Counted from the first letter of the stretch, positions 31,630 through 40,888 are shown. The stretch: DNA of 64,000 bases from Streptomyces rishiriensis (GCF_030815485.1 NZ_JAUSWV010000002.1:2170001-2234000); one strand, 5' to 3'. A program made the numbers and translations. Notes: generated by a model from the letters alone, not told the origin.

Positions 31630-32493
31630 TCAGCGGTTCTGCGGGGTCCGGGACTCGCGGTGCGTCACCTTGCGGCGGATGCGGGGCTGCGAACTGCGCG
31701 ACGGGTGCGGGACGGGCGGGTGCGCCGGGACGCCGGGCTTGTGATCGGCGGGGGTCCAGTCGGGCTTGCCCATGACCATCAGCGGGTCGAACACCACGAC
31801 CGCACCCGCGAGGCAGAGGAAGGCGAGAGGACCGATCAGCATCGGCGCCAGGAGGGCGGCGGGAGAGTCGCCCACGGTCGGAGAACCCGTGTGCAGATGG
31901 ACGCTCATGGCGGCCATCCCGGTGTAGTGCATGCCGGTGACGGCCAGACCCATGACCAGGCTGGCGCCCACGCTCCACAGGAAGCCCCTGACCTGTCCCG
32001 CGGCCCACAGGGCGGCGGTGGCGGCCACCATGGCGATGGCGACGGAGACGGCGACGGTGAGGGTGTTGTACCGGAACGTGCCGTTGAAGCGCATGCCGGC
32101 CATGCCCAGGTAGTGCATCGACGCGATCCCCAGACCGGTGATGGTGCCCCCGGTGAACAGCGCCGTTCCGGTCGCGCCCCGGTAGCCGACTATGAAGATC
32201 CCCACACCCACCATGACGATGGCGACGCCCAGACTCGCGTAGGTCATCGGTTTGTCGTAGTGGATCGGGGCGCCGTCGACCGTGAAGCCGATCATCGCGA
32301 TGAAGTGCATGGTCCAGATGCCGGAGCCGATCGCCGCCGAGCCGAGGGCGAGCCAGCCCGGGCGCCAGGACTGGGCGACGAGCAGGGCTCTGGTGGTGCA
32401 GCGCAGACCGAGAGCACCGCCGAGGCAGGCCATGAGGTAGGCCACCAGCGGTGTGACGAGTCCGTAGCTGAAACCGTCGACCGTGCCTTGCAT
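31630..32493 (-). CDS. MHYT-domain membrane sensor protein
   Basis: Seven-helix integral membrane protein with three MHYT-type motifs on successive helices (MHFIAMIGF near residue 69, MHYLGMAGMRF near 125, MHYTGMAAMSV near 195). In this family the Met/His clusters are thought to bind copper and sense O2, CO or NO. In other bacteria MHYT is fused to GGDEF/EAL or kinase domains; here the 287-aa protein ends in a short basic, Pro-rich cytoplasmic tail with no output domain. I take the ATG at 32493 (GAAGGG upstream) over longer readings. Confidence 0.88.
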   Translation of the reverse strand: MQGTVDGFSYGLVTPLVAYLMACLGGALGLRCTTRALLVAQSWRPGWLALGSAAIGSGIWTMHFIAMIGFTVDGAPIHYDKPMTYASLGVAIVMVGVGIFIVGYRGATGTALFTGGTITGLGIASMHYLGMAGMRFNGTFRYNTLTVAVSVAIAMVAATAALWAAGQVRGFLWSVGASLVMGLAVTGMHYTGMAAMSVHLHTGSPTVGDSPAALLAPMLIGPLAFLCLAGAVVVFDPLMVMGKPDWTPADHKPGVPAHPPVPHPSRSSQPRIRRKVTHRESRTPQNR

Positions 32494-32766
32494 GCGCGGT
32501 AGCCCTTCGCCCTGTTGCTCGGTTTTCCTGAAACTCGCCCCTCCCCGGGACCGCTGAGCGCGGTCAAGGCTGAGAGAGAGTATGACTCCCACCGGAATGG
32601 TCGAACGATTTTCCGGCAAAGAAACACGCCCTGGTCGCACATGTGCGGCACTGGTGAGCGGCCTCCCCCGTCGCGTTCCCCTCTGTGGTCGTCCTGCACT
32701 CCCCCGCCGTCGACTCTGTGCTGTCACTGTTGAGCTGTATGTGATGGCCCGACGTGAGGAGTGCGC

Positions 32767-33639
32767 ATGCACGCGCGCGCAGCCGCCGCCACGACCACCG
32801 CGGTCCTGGGCATCGTCGCCCTCCTGCTGCCCGTTCACGACGCCCGGGCGGGCAGCGCCCTGCGGCCGTCGGTGATCGCCCACCGAGGGGCCTCCGCCCG
32901 CGCCCCCGAGAACACCCTGGAGGCCGTCGACGAGGCGGCCTCGCTGGGCATTCCGTGGGTGGAGAACGACGTCCAGCGCACCAAGGACGGCCGGCTCGTG
33001 GTCATCCACGACGACAGTCTCCGCCGTACGACGGACGCCGAGGAGGTCTATCCCGGCCGCGCCCCGTGGAAGGTGCGTGACTTCACGGCGGCCGAGGTGG
33101 CCCGGCTGGACGCGGGGAGCTGGTTCGGCGCCGGGTACACGGGCGCGCGGGTGCCGACGCTCGAGGAGTACGTCGACCGGGTCGAGCACCACCACCAGAA
33201 GCTGCTCCTGGAGGTCAAGAACCCCGAGCTCTATCCGGGGATCGAGCGGCAGACCCTCGAGGTGCTGAGCAACGAGGGCTGGCTGGACCGGCGGCACCTC
33301 ACGAACCGGCTGATCGTGCAGAGCTTCAGCGCCGACAGCCTGCGGACCGTCCACGAACTGGAGCCGGGGGTGCGGACCGGTCTGCTGGGGATGCCGGCCG
33401 TCGCGGACCTGCCCGGGTACGCGGGCTTCGCCGACCTGGTCAACCCGTCGTACGCCTCGCTCTCCCCCGCCTACGTCTCCGCCGTGCACGCGCTCGCCGG
33501 ACCGCACGGCAAGCCGATGAAGGTCTTCGCCTGGACCGTCGACGACCCCGCGACCGCCCAGGCCGTCGCGGGGTACGACGTCGACGGCGTGATCACCAAC
33601 AAGCCCGACGTCGTGCGGCGAGCCCTGTACGGGTACTGA
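32767..33639 (+). CDS. Secreted glycerophosphodiester phosphodiesterase
   Basis: Extracellular enzyme releasing glycerol-3-phosphate from glycerophosphodiesters (phospholipid or teichoic-acid debris). The 290-aa protein has a Sec signal (residues 1-28, ending VHDARAG) and the GDPD core: catalytic His in VIAHRGASARAPENTLEAV (about 36-54), metal residues in WVENDVQRTKDGRLVVIHDDSLRRTT (His about 83) and C-terminal FAWTVDDPATAQ...GVITNKPD. I prefer the ATG at 32767, 6 nt after GAGGA, over the GTG two codons earlier. Confidence 0.94.
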   Translation: MHARAAAATTTAVLGIVALLLPVHDARAGSALRPSVIAHRGASARAPENTLEAVDEAASLGIPWVENDVQRTKDGRLVVIHDDSLRRTTDAEEVYPGRAPWKVRDFTAAEVARLDAGSWFGAGYTGARVPTLEEYVDRVEHHHQKLLLEVKNPELYPGIERQTLEVLSNEGWLDRRHLTNRLIVQSFSADSLRTVHELEPGVRTGLLGMPAVADLPGYAGFADLVNPSYASLSPAYVSAVHALAGPHGKPMKVFAWTVDDPATAQAVAGYDVDGVITNKPDVVRRALYGY

Positions 33640-33703
33640 CGCCCGGCGGCCCGGGGCGGTGGCGCGGTGCTGCGGTGGTGGGCCGGACCGCCGCCCCCGG
33701 GCG

Positions 33704-33726
33704 TTGTCAGTGGCGGGCCGTACCGT
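33704..33726 (+). promoter_or_regulatory. ogt promoter, RecA-NDp type
   Basis: TTGTCAGTG-GCGGGCCG-TACCGT, then 6 nt, then the ATG: a full consensus match and a leaderless start. It differs from the uvrB element by only one spacer base and one base in the -10 box. Confidence 0.85.
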
Positions 33727-33732
33727 GGGCAC

Positions 33733-34287
33733 ATGGACAGCCCTGGGCAGGACGAGCAGCGGGTCGTGTGGACCGTCGTGGATACCGACATCGGTCCGCT
33801 GTTGCTGGCCGCGACCGGTGAGGGCCTGCTCAACGTCGTGTTCCACGCCACCGGCGCGATACGCGACCAGGCGCTCGGCCGGCTCGCGGCCCGACGGGGC
33901 ACGGAGCCCGTCGAGGCGCCCGGCTCCCCGCTGCTGGCCGAGGCGATACGCCAGGTGAAGGCCTACTTCGCCGGTGAGCGGCGGGCCTTCGAGCTGCCGC
34001 TGGACTGGTCGCTGATCTCGGGCTTCAACCGGCAGGTGCTCCGCGAACTCGCCTCCGGCGTCCCGTACGGAGCGGTGGTCGGCTACGGCGATCTCGCCAG
34101 GCGGGTGGGACAGCCGCTGGCGGCGCAGGCCGTGGGGGTGGCGATGGGCTCCAACCCGCTGCCGGTCGTCGTGCCCTGCCACCGGGTGGTGGCGAGCGAC
34201 GGCGGCATCGGCGGATTCGGAGGCGGTCTGGAGACCAAGCGGAGGCTGCTCGCGCTGGAGGGGGTACTACCCGAGCCGCTGTTCTGA
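33733..34287 (+). CDS. ogt: Methylated-DNA-[protein]-cysteine S-methyltransferase
   Basis: Suicide enzyme that takes O6-methyl groups from guanine onto its own cysteine. The 184-aa protein has the wing/HTH region RQVLRELASGVPYGAVVGYGDLA, the Asn-hinge, the acceptor motif PCHRVV (Cys near residue 148) and the following FGGGLETKRRLLALEG typical of the family. The ATG at 33733 follows the promoter directly, so longer readings are not transcribed. Regulation by DNA damage through the same element as uvrB is predicted; this would be LexA- and Ada-independent. Confidence 0.95.
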   Translation: MDSPGQDEQRVVWTVVDTDIGPLLLAATGEGLLNVVFHATGAIRDQALGRLAARRGTEPVEAPGSPLLAEAIRQVKAYFAGERRAFELPLDWSLISGFNRQVLRELASGVPYGAVVGYGDLARRVGQPLAAQAVGVAMGSNPLPVVVPCHRVVASDGGIGGFGGGLETKRRLLALEGVLPEPLF

Positions 34288-34355
34288 GGAGACACTGCGC
34301 CGGTGACCACATCTCCAGGTCGTCGCCACGGCCGCGCGACGGTCCGGCGCGAGCC

Positions 34356-35672
34356 GTGACCGCCGTCGAGCCCGCCGCCGCGCCCGTCGACGCCGCGCTC
34401 CTGCCCGCGCTGCGGCGCCGCACGACCGCGGTGCTCGTCGCGAGCCAGATCCTCGGTGGGCTCGGCGTCGCCACCGGCATCGCGCTGTCCGCCGTACTGG
34501 CCCGGCAGGTCAGCGGCAGCGAGGCGCTGTCCGGGCTGGCGCCCACCGCCACCGTCGCCGGTACGGCCGTGCTGTCGATGCCCATGGCCGCGCTGATGAC
34601 CGCGCGCGGGCGTCGGCCGGGGCTGGTCCTGGCCTATCTGGTGGGCGCTGCGGGCGCCTGTGTCGTCGTGGCGGCGGCGCGGGCCGGGAACTACCCGCTG
34701 CTGCTGGGCGGCATGGCCGCCTTCGGCGCGGCCTCCTCGGCGAACCTCCAGGCGCGGTTCGCCGCCGCCGACCTGGCCGAGCCGCAGCGTCGCGCCCGGG
34801 CCATCTCGAACGTGGTGTGGGCGACCACCATCGGCGCGGTCCTGGGTCCGAACATCGCCGCGCCCGCCGGTCGGAGTGTCGCCGGACTCGGGATACCCGC
34901 GGCGGCGGGCCCCTTCCTCTGGGCGGCCGGGATCTTCGTCCTGGCGGCGGTCCTGGTGGCCGTGCTGCTGCGCCCCGACCCGCTGCTGACGGCCCGCGCA
35001 CTCGCGCCCCGGGAGGAGCGATCCCCGCAGGCCCGTTCGCTGCGTGCCGGTCTGGCGGCCGTCGCCGCCTCCCCGCGCGTGCGGCTCGCGCTCGTGACGG
35101 TCGCCGTGTCGCACACGGCGATGGTCGCGGTCATGTCGATGACGCCGCTCGACCTCGCCCGCCACGGCGCGAGCATCGATCTCATCGGGCTCGTCATCAG
35201 CGGGCACATCGCGGGCATGTACGCCTTCGCGCCGCTGATGGGACGGCTGGCGGACCGGGTGGGACGGCTCTCGGTGGCGGGACTCGCCGCCGGGCTGCTG
35301 GCCGTCGCGATGTTCCTGGCCGGGACGGCGGGCGACAGCCACGGACAGACCGCCGCCGGACTCTTCGTACTCGGGCTCGGCTGGTCGGCCGGCCTGGTGT
35401 CGGGCTCCGCGTTGCTGACGGACGCGGTGCCGCAGGCCGCGAGGGCCGCCGCCCAGGGACTCTCCGACCTCACCATGAACACCTCGGCGGGGGTCGGCGG
35501 AGCGATCGCCGGGCTGATCGTCGCGCAGGCGAGCTACGCCTGGCTCAACCTCGCCGCGGCGAGTCTGCTCGTCCCCCTGACCGCCCTGGTGCTGTTCACC
35601 CGCACCGGAAGCAAGAACGCGGCCGGGACCAGGACGGCCGCGGACAGCCCGCCGGGCGTACGGCAGCCCTAG
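34356..35672 (+). CDS. MFS transporter (drug-exporter type)
   Basis: Twelve-helix major-facilitator protein, 438 aa, starting at GTG 34356. Loop 2-3 carries a reduced DHA-type motif (MTARGRRPGLVLAYLVG), and loop 8-9 has GRLADRVGRLSVAG. Helix 5 has the GAVLGPNIAAP antiporter-like motif (about residues 163-173), which suggests drug:H+ exchange. The C-terminal tail is short. It sits 68 bp behind ogt and could be co-transcribed with it, but no functional link is evident. Substrate unknown. Confidence 0.87.
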   Translation: MTAVEPAAAPVDAALLPALRRRTTAVLVASQILGGLGVATGIALSAVLARQVSGSEALSGLAPTATVAGTAVLSMPMAALMTARGRRPGLVLAYLVGAAGACVVVAAARAGNYPLLLGGMAAFGAASSANLQARFAAADLAEPQRRARAISNVVWATTIGAVLGPNIAAPAGRSVAGLGIPAAAGPFLWAAGIFVLAAVLVAVLLRPDPLLTARALAPREERSPQARSLRAGLAAVAASPRVRLALVTVAVSHTAMVAVMSMTPLDLARHGASIDLIGLVISGHIAGMYAFAPLMGRLADRVGRLSVAGLAAGLLAVAMFLAGTAGDSHGQTAAGLFVLGLGWSAGLVSGSALLTDAVPQAARAAAQGLSDLTMNTSAGVGGAIAGLIVAQASYAWLNLAAASLLVPLTALVLFTRTGSKNAAGTRTAADSPPGVRQP

Positions 35673-35854
35673 GGACAGCGGTCACGGGAGGACAGGCGCC
35701 ACGGGCACGGCGCCATGAGCACGGGCGGGCGCGCCACGCGCACGACATGTGCAGCCATGACAGGTGCGGTCACGCCAGCCGTAGGTCGGCGGTGGGTCAG
35801 CTATGGGTGTGTCAGCTGTAGGTGTGCGGCCGTGGCGCGTCGCCCATAGGTGCG

Positions 35855-36283
35855 TCAGTCGTAGTGCCGCGCCTCGACGACGTTGCCGTCCGGGTCGCGG
35901 AAGTAGAAGCTGCGCGTGGCCTCGCCGCGGGCGCCGAAGGAGCCCCGTGACACGTCCGACACGGGGACGGCGTGCTCCTCCAGGCGGGCGAGCAGCGTGT
36001 CGAAGTCGCCCCGCGGCAGGGCGAGGCACACGTGGTTCACCGGGTGCCCCGCGCTCTCCGCGGCGCCGGGGAGCATCGTCATCCGCTCGGCCATCGACAA
36101 CGGCATGAGGTCGAGAAGTGCCTCCTCGTTGACGCGTACGGAGGGAAACGGTTCCTCGCCGGCGGCGAACTCGGGGAGCCGGCCGGGCTCCAGGCCGACG
36201 GCCTTCTCGTAGAAGTCGGCGGCGGCGATCGGGTCGCGTACCCACAGGACGACGTGGTCGAGACGTGTCGTGTTGTCCGTCAT
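35855..36283 (-). CDS. VOC-fold protein (glyoxalase/bleomycin-resistance superfamily)
   Basis: The 142-aa protein starts at the ATG at 36283 and shows two beta-alpha-beta-beta-beta modules: RLDHVVLWVRDPIAAADFYEKAVGLEP (about 6-32) and PVNHVCLALPRGDFDTLLARLEEH (about 79-102), ending with the typical RSFYFRDPDGNVVEARHYD. The His/Glu metal ligands (His9, Glu near 138) are in place, so a metal-dependent lyase, isomerase or dioxygenase activity is possible. Members of this family cannot be assigned a substrate from sequence. The 180 bp downstream contain only imperfect repeats of a TAGGTGTG-like string. Confidence 0.87.
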   Translation of the reverse strand: MTDNTTRLDHVVLWVRDPIAAADFYEKAVGLEPGRLPEFAAGEEPFPSVRVNEEALLDLMPLSMAERMTMLPGAAESAGHPVNHVCLALPRGDFDTLLARLEEHAVPVSDVSRGSFGARGEATRSFYFRDPDGNVVEARHYD

Positions 36284-36382
36284 ACGTCCCAGGCTGGTGT
36301 CCCGCCCCACAGGCCGCAAGGGTTTGACCGGGCGCGCCGCCCGCCAGAGATGAGGGGAGACCGACGGACAGGAGGCGGGCGC

Positions 36383-37291
36383 GTGGTGCTGGTGGTGTCG
36401 GAAGAGGTGCGGGACGCGGTCGACGCGCGTCGACCCGTGGTGTCCCTGGAGTCCACGATCATCTCGCACGGGCTGCCCCGCCCGCGCAATCTCCAGGTGG
36501 CGCTGGAGCTGGAGGCGGTCGTACGCGCGGAGGGCGCCGTACCGGCGACGATCGCCGTGCTGGACGGGCGGCCCCATGTGGGCCTGGACAAGGGCCAGTT
36601 GGAGCGAGTCGCGAACGAGGACGGCTTTCGCAAGCTGGGCCATCGCGACCTGCCGCTCGCTGTGGCCTCGGGGGCGAGCGGGGCGACCACCGTCTCGGCC
36701 ACGGCGCTGCTGGCGGCGCTCGCGGGGGTGCGGGTGTTCGCGACGGGCGGGCTGGGCGGGGTGCACCGGGAGTGGACGGTCACCCAGGACGAGTCGGCCG
36801 ACCTGGGGCTGCTGGCGAGCACCCGGATCACGGTGGTGTGCGCGGGGGTGAAATCGATCCTGGACGTGCCGGCGACCCTCCAGCGGCTGGAGACGCTGGG
36901 CGTCGCCGTCGCCGGGTACGACACCGAGCGCTTCCCCGGGTTCTATCTGTCCGACTCGGGCCATCCCGTGGACTGGACGGTGCGGTCCCCGCGGCAGGTG
37001 GCCGACGTGATGCGGGCTCAGGACACGCTGGGAGTGCCGGACTCGGCGCTGATCGTCGCCAACCCGGTTCCCGAGGAGGAGCAGCTCGATCCCGAGCTGC
37101 ACGCGCGTGTGCTCACCGACGCCCTGCACGCATGCGAGGAGGCCGGCGTCACCGGCCAGGGCGTCACGCCGTTCCTGCTCGACTACCTGGTCCGGCACAC
37201 CGACGGCGCGTCCCTGAGCGCCAATCTGGCGGCGGTGCGCGGCAACGTGCGGCTGGCGGCGCGGATCGCGACGGCGTGGTCCGAGGCATGA
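36383..37291 (+). CDS. psuG: Pseudouridine-5'-phosphate glycosidase
   Basis: Splits pseudouridine 5'-phosphate into uracil and ribose 5-phosphate in pseudouridine salvage. The 302-aa length is standard. Hallmarks are ESTIISHGLPRPRNLQVALE (about 20-39), the catalytic Lys region LGHRDLPLAVASGASGATTVSAT, FATGGLGGVHR (about 120), SADLGLLASTRITVVCAGVKSILD and the C-terminal ANPVPEEEQLD with TPFLLDYL. The GTG at 36383 has GGAGG 7 nt upstream. The stop overlaps the next gene, a PfkB kinase (ATGA). This reproduces the psuG-psuK pair, which would first phosphorylate free pseudouridine. Confidence 0.95.
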   Translation: MVLVVSEEVRDAVDARRPVVSLESTIISHGLPRPRNLQVALELEAVVRAEGAVPATIAVLDGRPHVGLDKGQLERVANEDGFRKLGHRDLPLAVASGASGATTVSATALLAALAGVRVFATGGLGGVHREWTVTQDESADLGLLASTRITVVCAGVKSILDVPATLQRLETLGVAVAGYDTERFPGFYLSDSGHPVDWTVRSPRQVADVMRAQDTLGVPDSALIVANPVPEEEQLDPELHARVLTDALHACEEAGVTGQGVTPFLLDYLVRHTDGASLSANLAAVRGNVRLAARIATAWSEA

Positions 37292-38439
37292 CCGCACGAT
37301 CGGGCGGGACGGACGGCGGCCGAGGCGGCCCCGGCGAGCCGACCCGGAATGCGGCTTCGGGGGGTAGGCCGGGGCGGGGATCGGGGGCAGGCCCGGGGCC
37401 CGGATCGGGGGAAGGCCCGGGATCCGGCTGCGACTCGGGCGGGCGGGGGGCCGGGGCATCCGCTGCCGGGGGCTCGGGTAACGGGGCCTTGCTGGTCGTC
37501 GGGGACGTCGTGACGGACGTCGTCGCCCGCCATCGGGGCCCGCTCGCCTCGGGTACGGACACGGCCTCGGTCATCCGGACCCTGCCGGGCGGGGCGGGCG
37601 CCAACGTGGCGTCCTGGGCGGCACATTGGGGGTGCGCGGACGTACGGCTACTCGGCCGGGTGGGCGCGGAGTCGGCGGCCTGGCACGAGCGGGAGCTGAC
37701 CGCGTGCGGGGTGCGGCCGCGGCTCGTCGTCGACCCGCAGGCGACCACCGGGACGGTGATCTGCCTGGTGGACACCGGTGCCGCGGGCGAGCGGACCTTC
37801 CTCACGGACAGCGGCGCGTCCCTGCGGCTCGACCCGGGTGACTGGTCGGACGCCCTTCTGGACGGGGTCGGCCGGTTGCACCTGTCGGGCTACCTGCTGT
37901 TCTCGGAGTCCGGGCGCGCGCTGGTGGGTACGGCGTCGGCGGCGGCACGCGCGCGTGGAGTGCCGGTGAGTCTCGATCCGGCGTCGGCGGGCTTCCTGGA
38001 GGACCTGGGCGTGGACCGCTTCCTGTCCCTCGTCGAGGCGGTGGACGTGCTGCTGCCCAGCCGGGCCGAGGCCTGTCTGCTGACCGGGCAGCTCGACGGG
38101 GCGGGCGCGGCGGCCGCGCTGAGCCGCCTGGTCCCGCTGGTGGTGTCCAAGGAGGGCGCCGACGGCGCGCTGGTGGCCCGTGACGGGACTGTGCTCGTCC
38201 GCGTCCCGGCCGTTCCGGCGACACCGCTGGACACCACGGGCGCAGGCGACGCCTTCACGGGAGCCTTCCTCGTCGCGCTGCTCGCGGGCGCCGATGCCGG
38301 GGCCGCGGCGGCCGAGGGGTGCCGGGCGGGGGCCCGGGCGGTGGAACGCGTGGGCGGCAGACCACCCGCGCGGGGCGTTGACGCACCCGCGCGTGGCGAC
38401 GGCGCGACGTCGACGACGTACCGGGCGCACGCCGGCTGA
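37288..38439 (+). CDS. PfkB-family kinase, probable pseudouridine kinase
   Basis: Ribokinase-family enzyme, 383 aa, translationally coupled to psuG. The first 65 residues are a Gly/Ser/Pro/Arg repeat-like extension not needed for the fold (normal kinases are about 310 aa). The core begins LLVVGDVVTDVVARH, has RTLPGGAGANVASWAAHWG (about 97-115) and ends with the DTTGAGDAFTGAFL anion-hole motif (about 310-323). The gene pairing argues for pseudouridine as substrate. The PfkB fold alone would also allow a sugar kinase. Confidence 0.85.
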   Translation: MTARSGGTDGGRGGPGEPTRNAASGGRPGRGSGAGPGPGSGEGPGSGCDSGGRGAGASAAGGSGNGALLVVGDVVTDVVARHRGPLASGTDTASVIRTLPGGAGANVASWAAHWGCADVRLLGRVGAESAAWHERELTACGVRPRLVVDPQATTGTVICLVDTGAAGERTFLTDSGASLRLDPGDWSDALLDGVGRLHLSGYLLFSESGRALVGTASAAARARGVPVSLDPASAGFLEDLGVDRFLSLVEAVDVLLPSRAEACLLTGQLDGAGAAAALSRLVPLVVSKEGADGALVARDGTVLVRVPAVPATPLDTTGAGDAFTGAFLVALLAGADAGAAAAEGCRAGARAVERVGGRPPARGVDAPARGDGATSTTYRAHAG

Positions 38440-38485
38440 GGCGACCCCTCGGCGGAAGCACGACCCGTCGGCGGAAGGACGACGT

Positions 38486-38521
38486 GTCGGCTGAGGGCAA
38501 CTCGTCGGCTGAGGGCAACTC
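38486..38521. repeat. 18-bp tandem repeat, two copies plus a fragment
   Basis: Two perfect copies of GTCGGCTGAGGGCAACTC followed by a partial third copy. Two imperfect GTCGGCGGAAGNACGAC units precede them. They lie between the kinase gene and the convergent methyltransferase gene and contain no promoter-like or hairpin structure I can support. Confidence 0.7.
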
Positions 38522-38684
38522 GTCGGCCTCCGGTCTGACCCGTCGGTGGAAGGACGACCCGACAGTCCGGCCCAGACCTCCGGCGGGCTCCTCCCGCCTT
38601 TCACGGCCGGCGCCCGATCACGCCTACCACCCGCTCACGCCTTGCACCCGCCGAGGACACCAGCCCCTGCACCCGCTCAGGCCG

Positions 38685-39479
38685 CTAGCTCTTGCGCCCC
38701 CATGCCGAGATCATCGGCGCCGTGGCCAGGTCCATGTCTCCGGAGGCGACGTTCGCCAGATGCCGGTCGATGTCCTCGTCGGTCGCGAGGCCCGCCCCGA
38801 CGAGTTCGCCGCGGATCTGGCGGACCGTCGCGGACTCCAGGGCCGCACTGGCGGGCGAGGTGACGGGGAAGTAGGCGTCGGCCTCGATCCGTCGCAGTCC
38901 TGCCTCGCGGAGCAGACGCGGAAGCTTACGGCCGTAGGAGAGGTCGGCGCCCCGGGCGGCCAAGAGCTCGCGGAAGCCGTGCCGCAAGCGGTTCGCCAGT
39001 TGTTGTTCCGGACCGTGTTCGTCGGGGCAGATCAGCGGCTGGAGGGCGGGATCGGCGTCCTCGATCAGGAGCCGTCCGCCCGGTCGCAGTGCCTTGACCA
39101 TCGAGCGCAACGCCCGCTCCCGGTCCGGCACATGGACCAGCACGAGCCGGGCGTGCACCAGGTCGAAGCCGTCCATCGGCGGTTCCTCGACGCCGAGGTC
39201 GTGGACACGTACCTCGACCGGCGGACGGGCGACCGACGTCAGCCGGGAGGTGTCGATGTCGGTCGCGAGGACCTTGCCCGTCGGGCCGACCTTCTTCGCC
39301 AGCCAGGACACCACGGAGGTGCCGCCGGCACCGGCCTCCCAGCAACGCCAGCCGGCTCCGACCCCGAACGCCTCGAAGTGGCGGATCGTCGTGGCGTCGA
39401 AGAGGGCGGCGAAGGCGTCGAAGCGTTCCCCCGCCTCGGGCTGCCGGTTGTCGAGGAGGTACCCGTCGGATCGCGTCAT
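38685..39479 (-). CDS. SAM-dependent class I methyltransferase
   Basis: The 264-aa protein has a Rossmann methyltransferase core. Motif I is degenerate but recognisable in WRCWEAGAGGTSVVSWLAKKVGPTGKVLATDID (from about residue 44), the acidic motif II is the final TDID, and DLVHARLVLVHVPDRERALRSM followed by LRPGGRLLIEDAD (about 100-135) are motifs post-II and III. The C-terminal cap (GLRRIEADAYFPVTSP) resembles UbiE/COQ5-like small-molecule enzymes. The start is the ATG at 39479; no ribosome site is visible. Substrate unknown. Confidence 0.87.
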   Translation of the reverse strand: MTRSDGYLLDNRQPEAGERFDAFAALFDATTIRHFEAFGVGAGWRCWEAGAGGTSVVSWLAKKVGPTGKVLATDIDTSRLTSVARPPVEVRVHDLGVEEPPMDGFDLVHARLVLVHVPDRERALRSMVKALRPGGRLLIEDADPALQPLICPDEHGPEQQLANRLRHGFRELLAARGADLSYGRKLPRLLREAGLRRIEADAYFPVTSPASAALESATVRQIRGELVGAGLATDEDIDRHLANVASGDMDLATAPMISAWGRKS

Positions 39480-39760
39480 GCGGCGATCATCCCAGTTGTC
39501 CCGCTCGCCGGAGGGCGTCGACGCGGCCGCGACGGGGTACCGGAGCCCGGGCCCCGGATGCGGTAGACGGCGCCGGGAACCCGTACCGGGACGGCACTCA
39601 CGGGACGTGCGAACGCTCCCGGGGTGTCCGTCGTCCACAGGCGGGAACAAAGCGGAACCGGCCCCTTCCACAGGCTTACCTTCAGCACACGCGGGCCTGG
39701 CAGACTGGCGCGCCAGGACGCAGGAGCGCGCCTCTCGGCAAGACACGCAAGGAGACCCAG

Positions 39761-40888
39761 ATGACCATGGCAGGGAATCTGCGGAAGGTCACCGGCCTCG
39801 GAGGGGTCGGCGGCCTGCGCAGGGTGGCGCGGTTGGCCCGGCGACGGCCGCGGGTCGATTTGAGTCACCCCGCGCGCTCCCCGCTGGGTTCCTCGGTGGT
39901 GAACTGTGTGGCGTACCGCGACGGCGTCCGCGCCCCGAGCGGCGCTGATCTGGTCGACACGGTGGAACGGGTGCGCAAGCAGGGTCACGGTTTCGTGTGG
40001 CTCGGGCTGCACGAGCCGACGAACGACGAGTTCGCGGGCATCGCCGAGCTGTTCGACCTGCACCCGCTGGCCGTCGAGGACGCCGTCGAGGCTCATCAGC
40101 GGCCGAAGGTCGAGCGGTACGGGGAGACCTTGTTCGCGGTGTTCAAGACGGTCTGCTACGTCGAGCACGAGGAGCTCACGGAGACCAGTGAGGTGGTCGA
40201 CACCGGCGAGATCATGGTGTTCGTCGGCCGGGACTTCGTGATCACGGTGCGCCACGGCCGGCACGGGTCGCTGGGCCCCCTGCGCGAGGAGCTGGAGTCC
40301 GACACCACTCAGCTGGCCAAGGGGCCGTCCGCGGTGCTGCACGCGGTAGCGGACCACGTGGTGGACGACTATCTCGACGTCATCGACTCCGTGCAGGAGG
40401 ACATCGACCGGGTCGAGACGGATGTCTTCGCGGCGAACGGCGCACGGGCGGATCCGGGTCGCATCTACCAGCTCAAGCGTGAACTCCTCGAACTGAAGCG
40501 GGCTGTGGTGCCGCTCGGGCGTCCGCTTCTGGACCTCGCGGACCGGCCGGTCCGGGTGGTCGACCCGGAGATACAGGCGTACTTCCGGGACGTCTCCGAC
40601 CATCTGCTGCGTGCCACGGAGCAGATCGCCGCCTTCGACGAGTTGCTCAACTCGATCCTCCAGGCGCACCTGGCACAGGTCACCGTCGCGCAGAACGAGG
40701 ACATGCGGAAGATCACGGCCTGGGCCGCGGTGATCGCCGTGCCGACGATGGTCTGCGGTGTGTACGGCATGAACTTCGACCACATGCCGGAGCTGCACTG
40801 GAGGTTCGGCTACCCCCTGGTCATCGGTGTGATCTCCGTGGCCTGCTGGGTTCTGTACCGCGGATTCCGGCGCAACGGCTGGCTCTGA
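39761..40888 (+). CDS. corA: CorA-family Mg2+/Co2+ transporter
   Basis: Pentameric divalent-cation channel of the inner membrane. The 375-aa protein has a large acidic cytoplasmic domain (residues about 1-310), then two C-terminal helices (about 315-335 and 346-366) separated by the selectivity signature YGMNF (GMN near 336-338). The loop HMPEL is of the usual acidic type, and the C-terminus is basic (RGFRRNGWL), as in CorA. The ATG start follows AAGGAGA. The first 50 residues are basic and precede the conserved domain. It is monocistronic. Confidence 0.95.
   Translation: MTMAGNLRKVTGLGGVGGLRRVARLARRRPRVDLSHPARSPLGSSVVNCVAYRDGVRAPSGADLVDTVERVRKQGHGFVWLGLHEPTNDEFAGIAELFDLHPLAVEDAVEAHQRPKVERYGETLFAVFKTVCYVEHEELTETSEVVDTGEIMVFVGRDFVITVRHGRHGSLGPLREELESDTTQLAKGPSAVLHAVADHVVDDYLDVIDSVQEDIDRVETDVFAANGARADPGRIYQLKRELLELKRAVVPLGRPLLDLADRPVRVVDPEIQAYFRDVSDHLLRATEQIAAFDELLNSILQAHLAQVTVAQNEDMRKITAWAAVIAVPTMVCGVYGMNFDHMPELHWRFGYPLVIGVISVACWVLYRGFRRNGWL

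Noticed and set aside
38486..38521. CRISPR-like or attachment-site repeat
   Set aside because: Two abutting 18-bp copies without spacers, no integrase, tRNA target or cas gene nearby; simple tandem duplication explains it.
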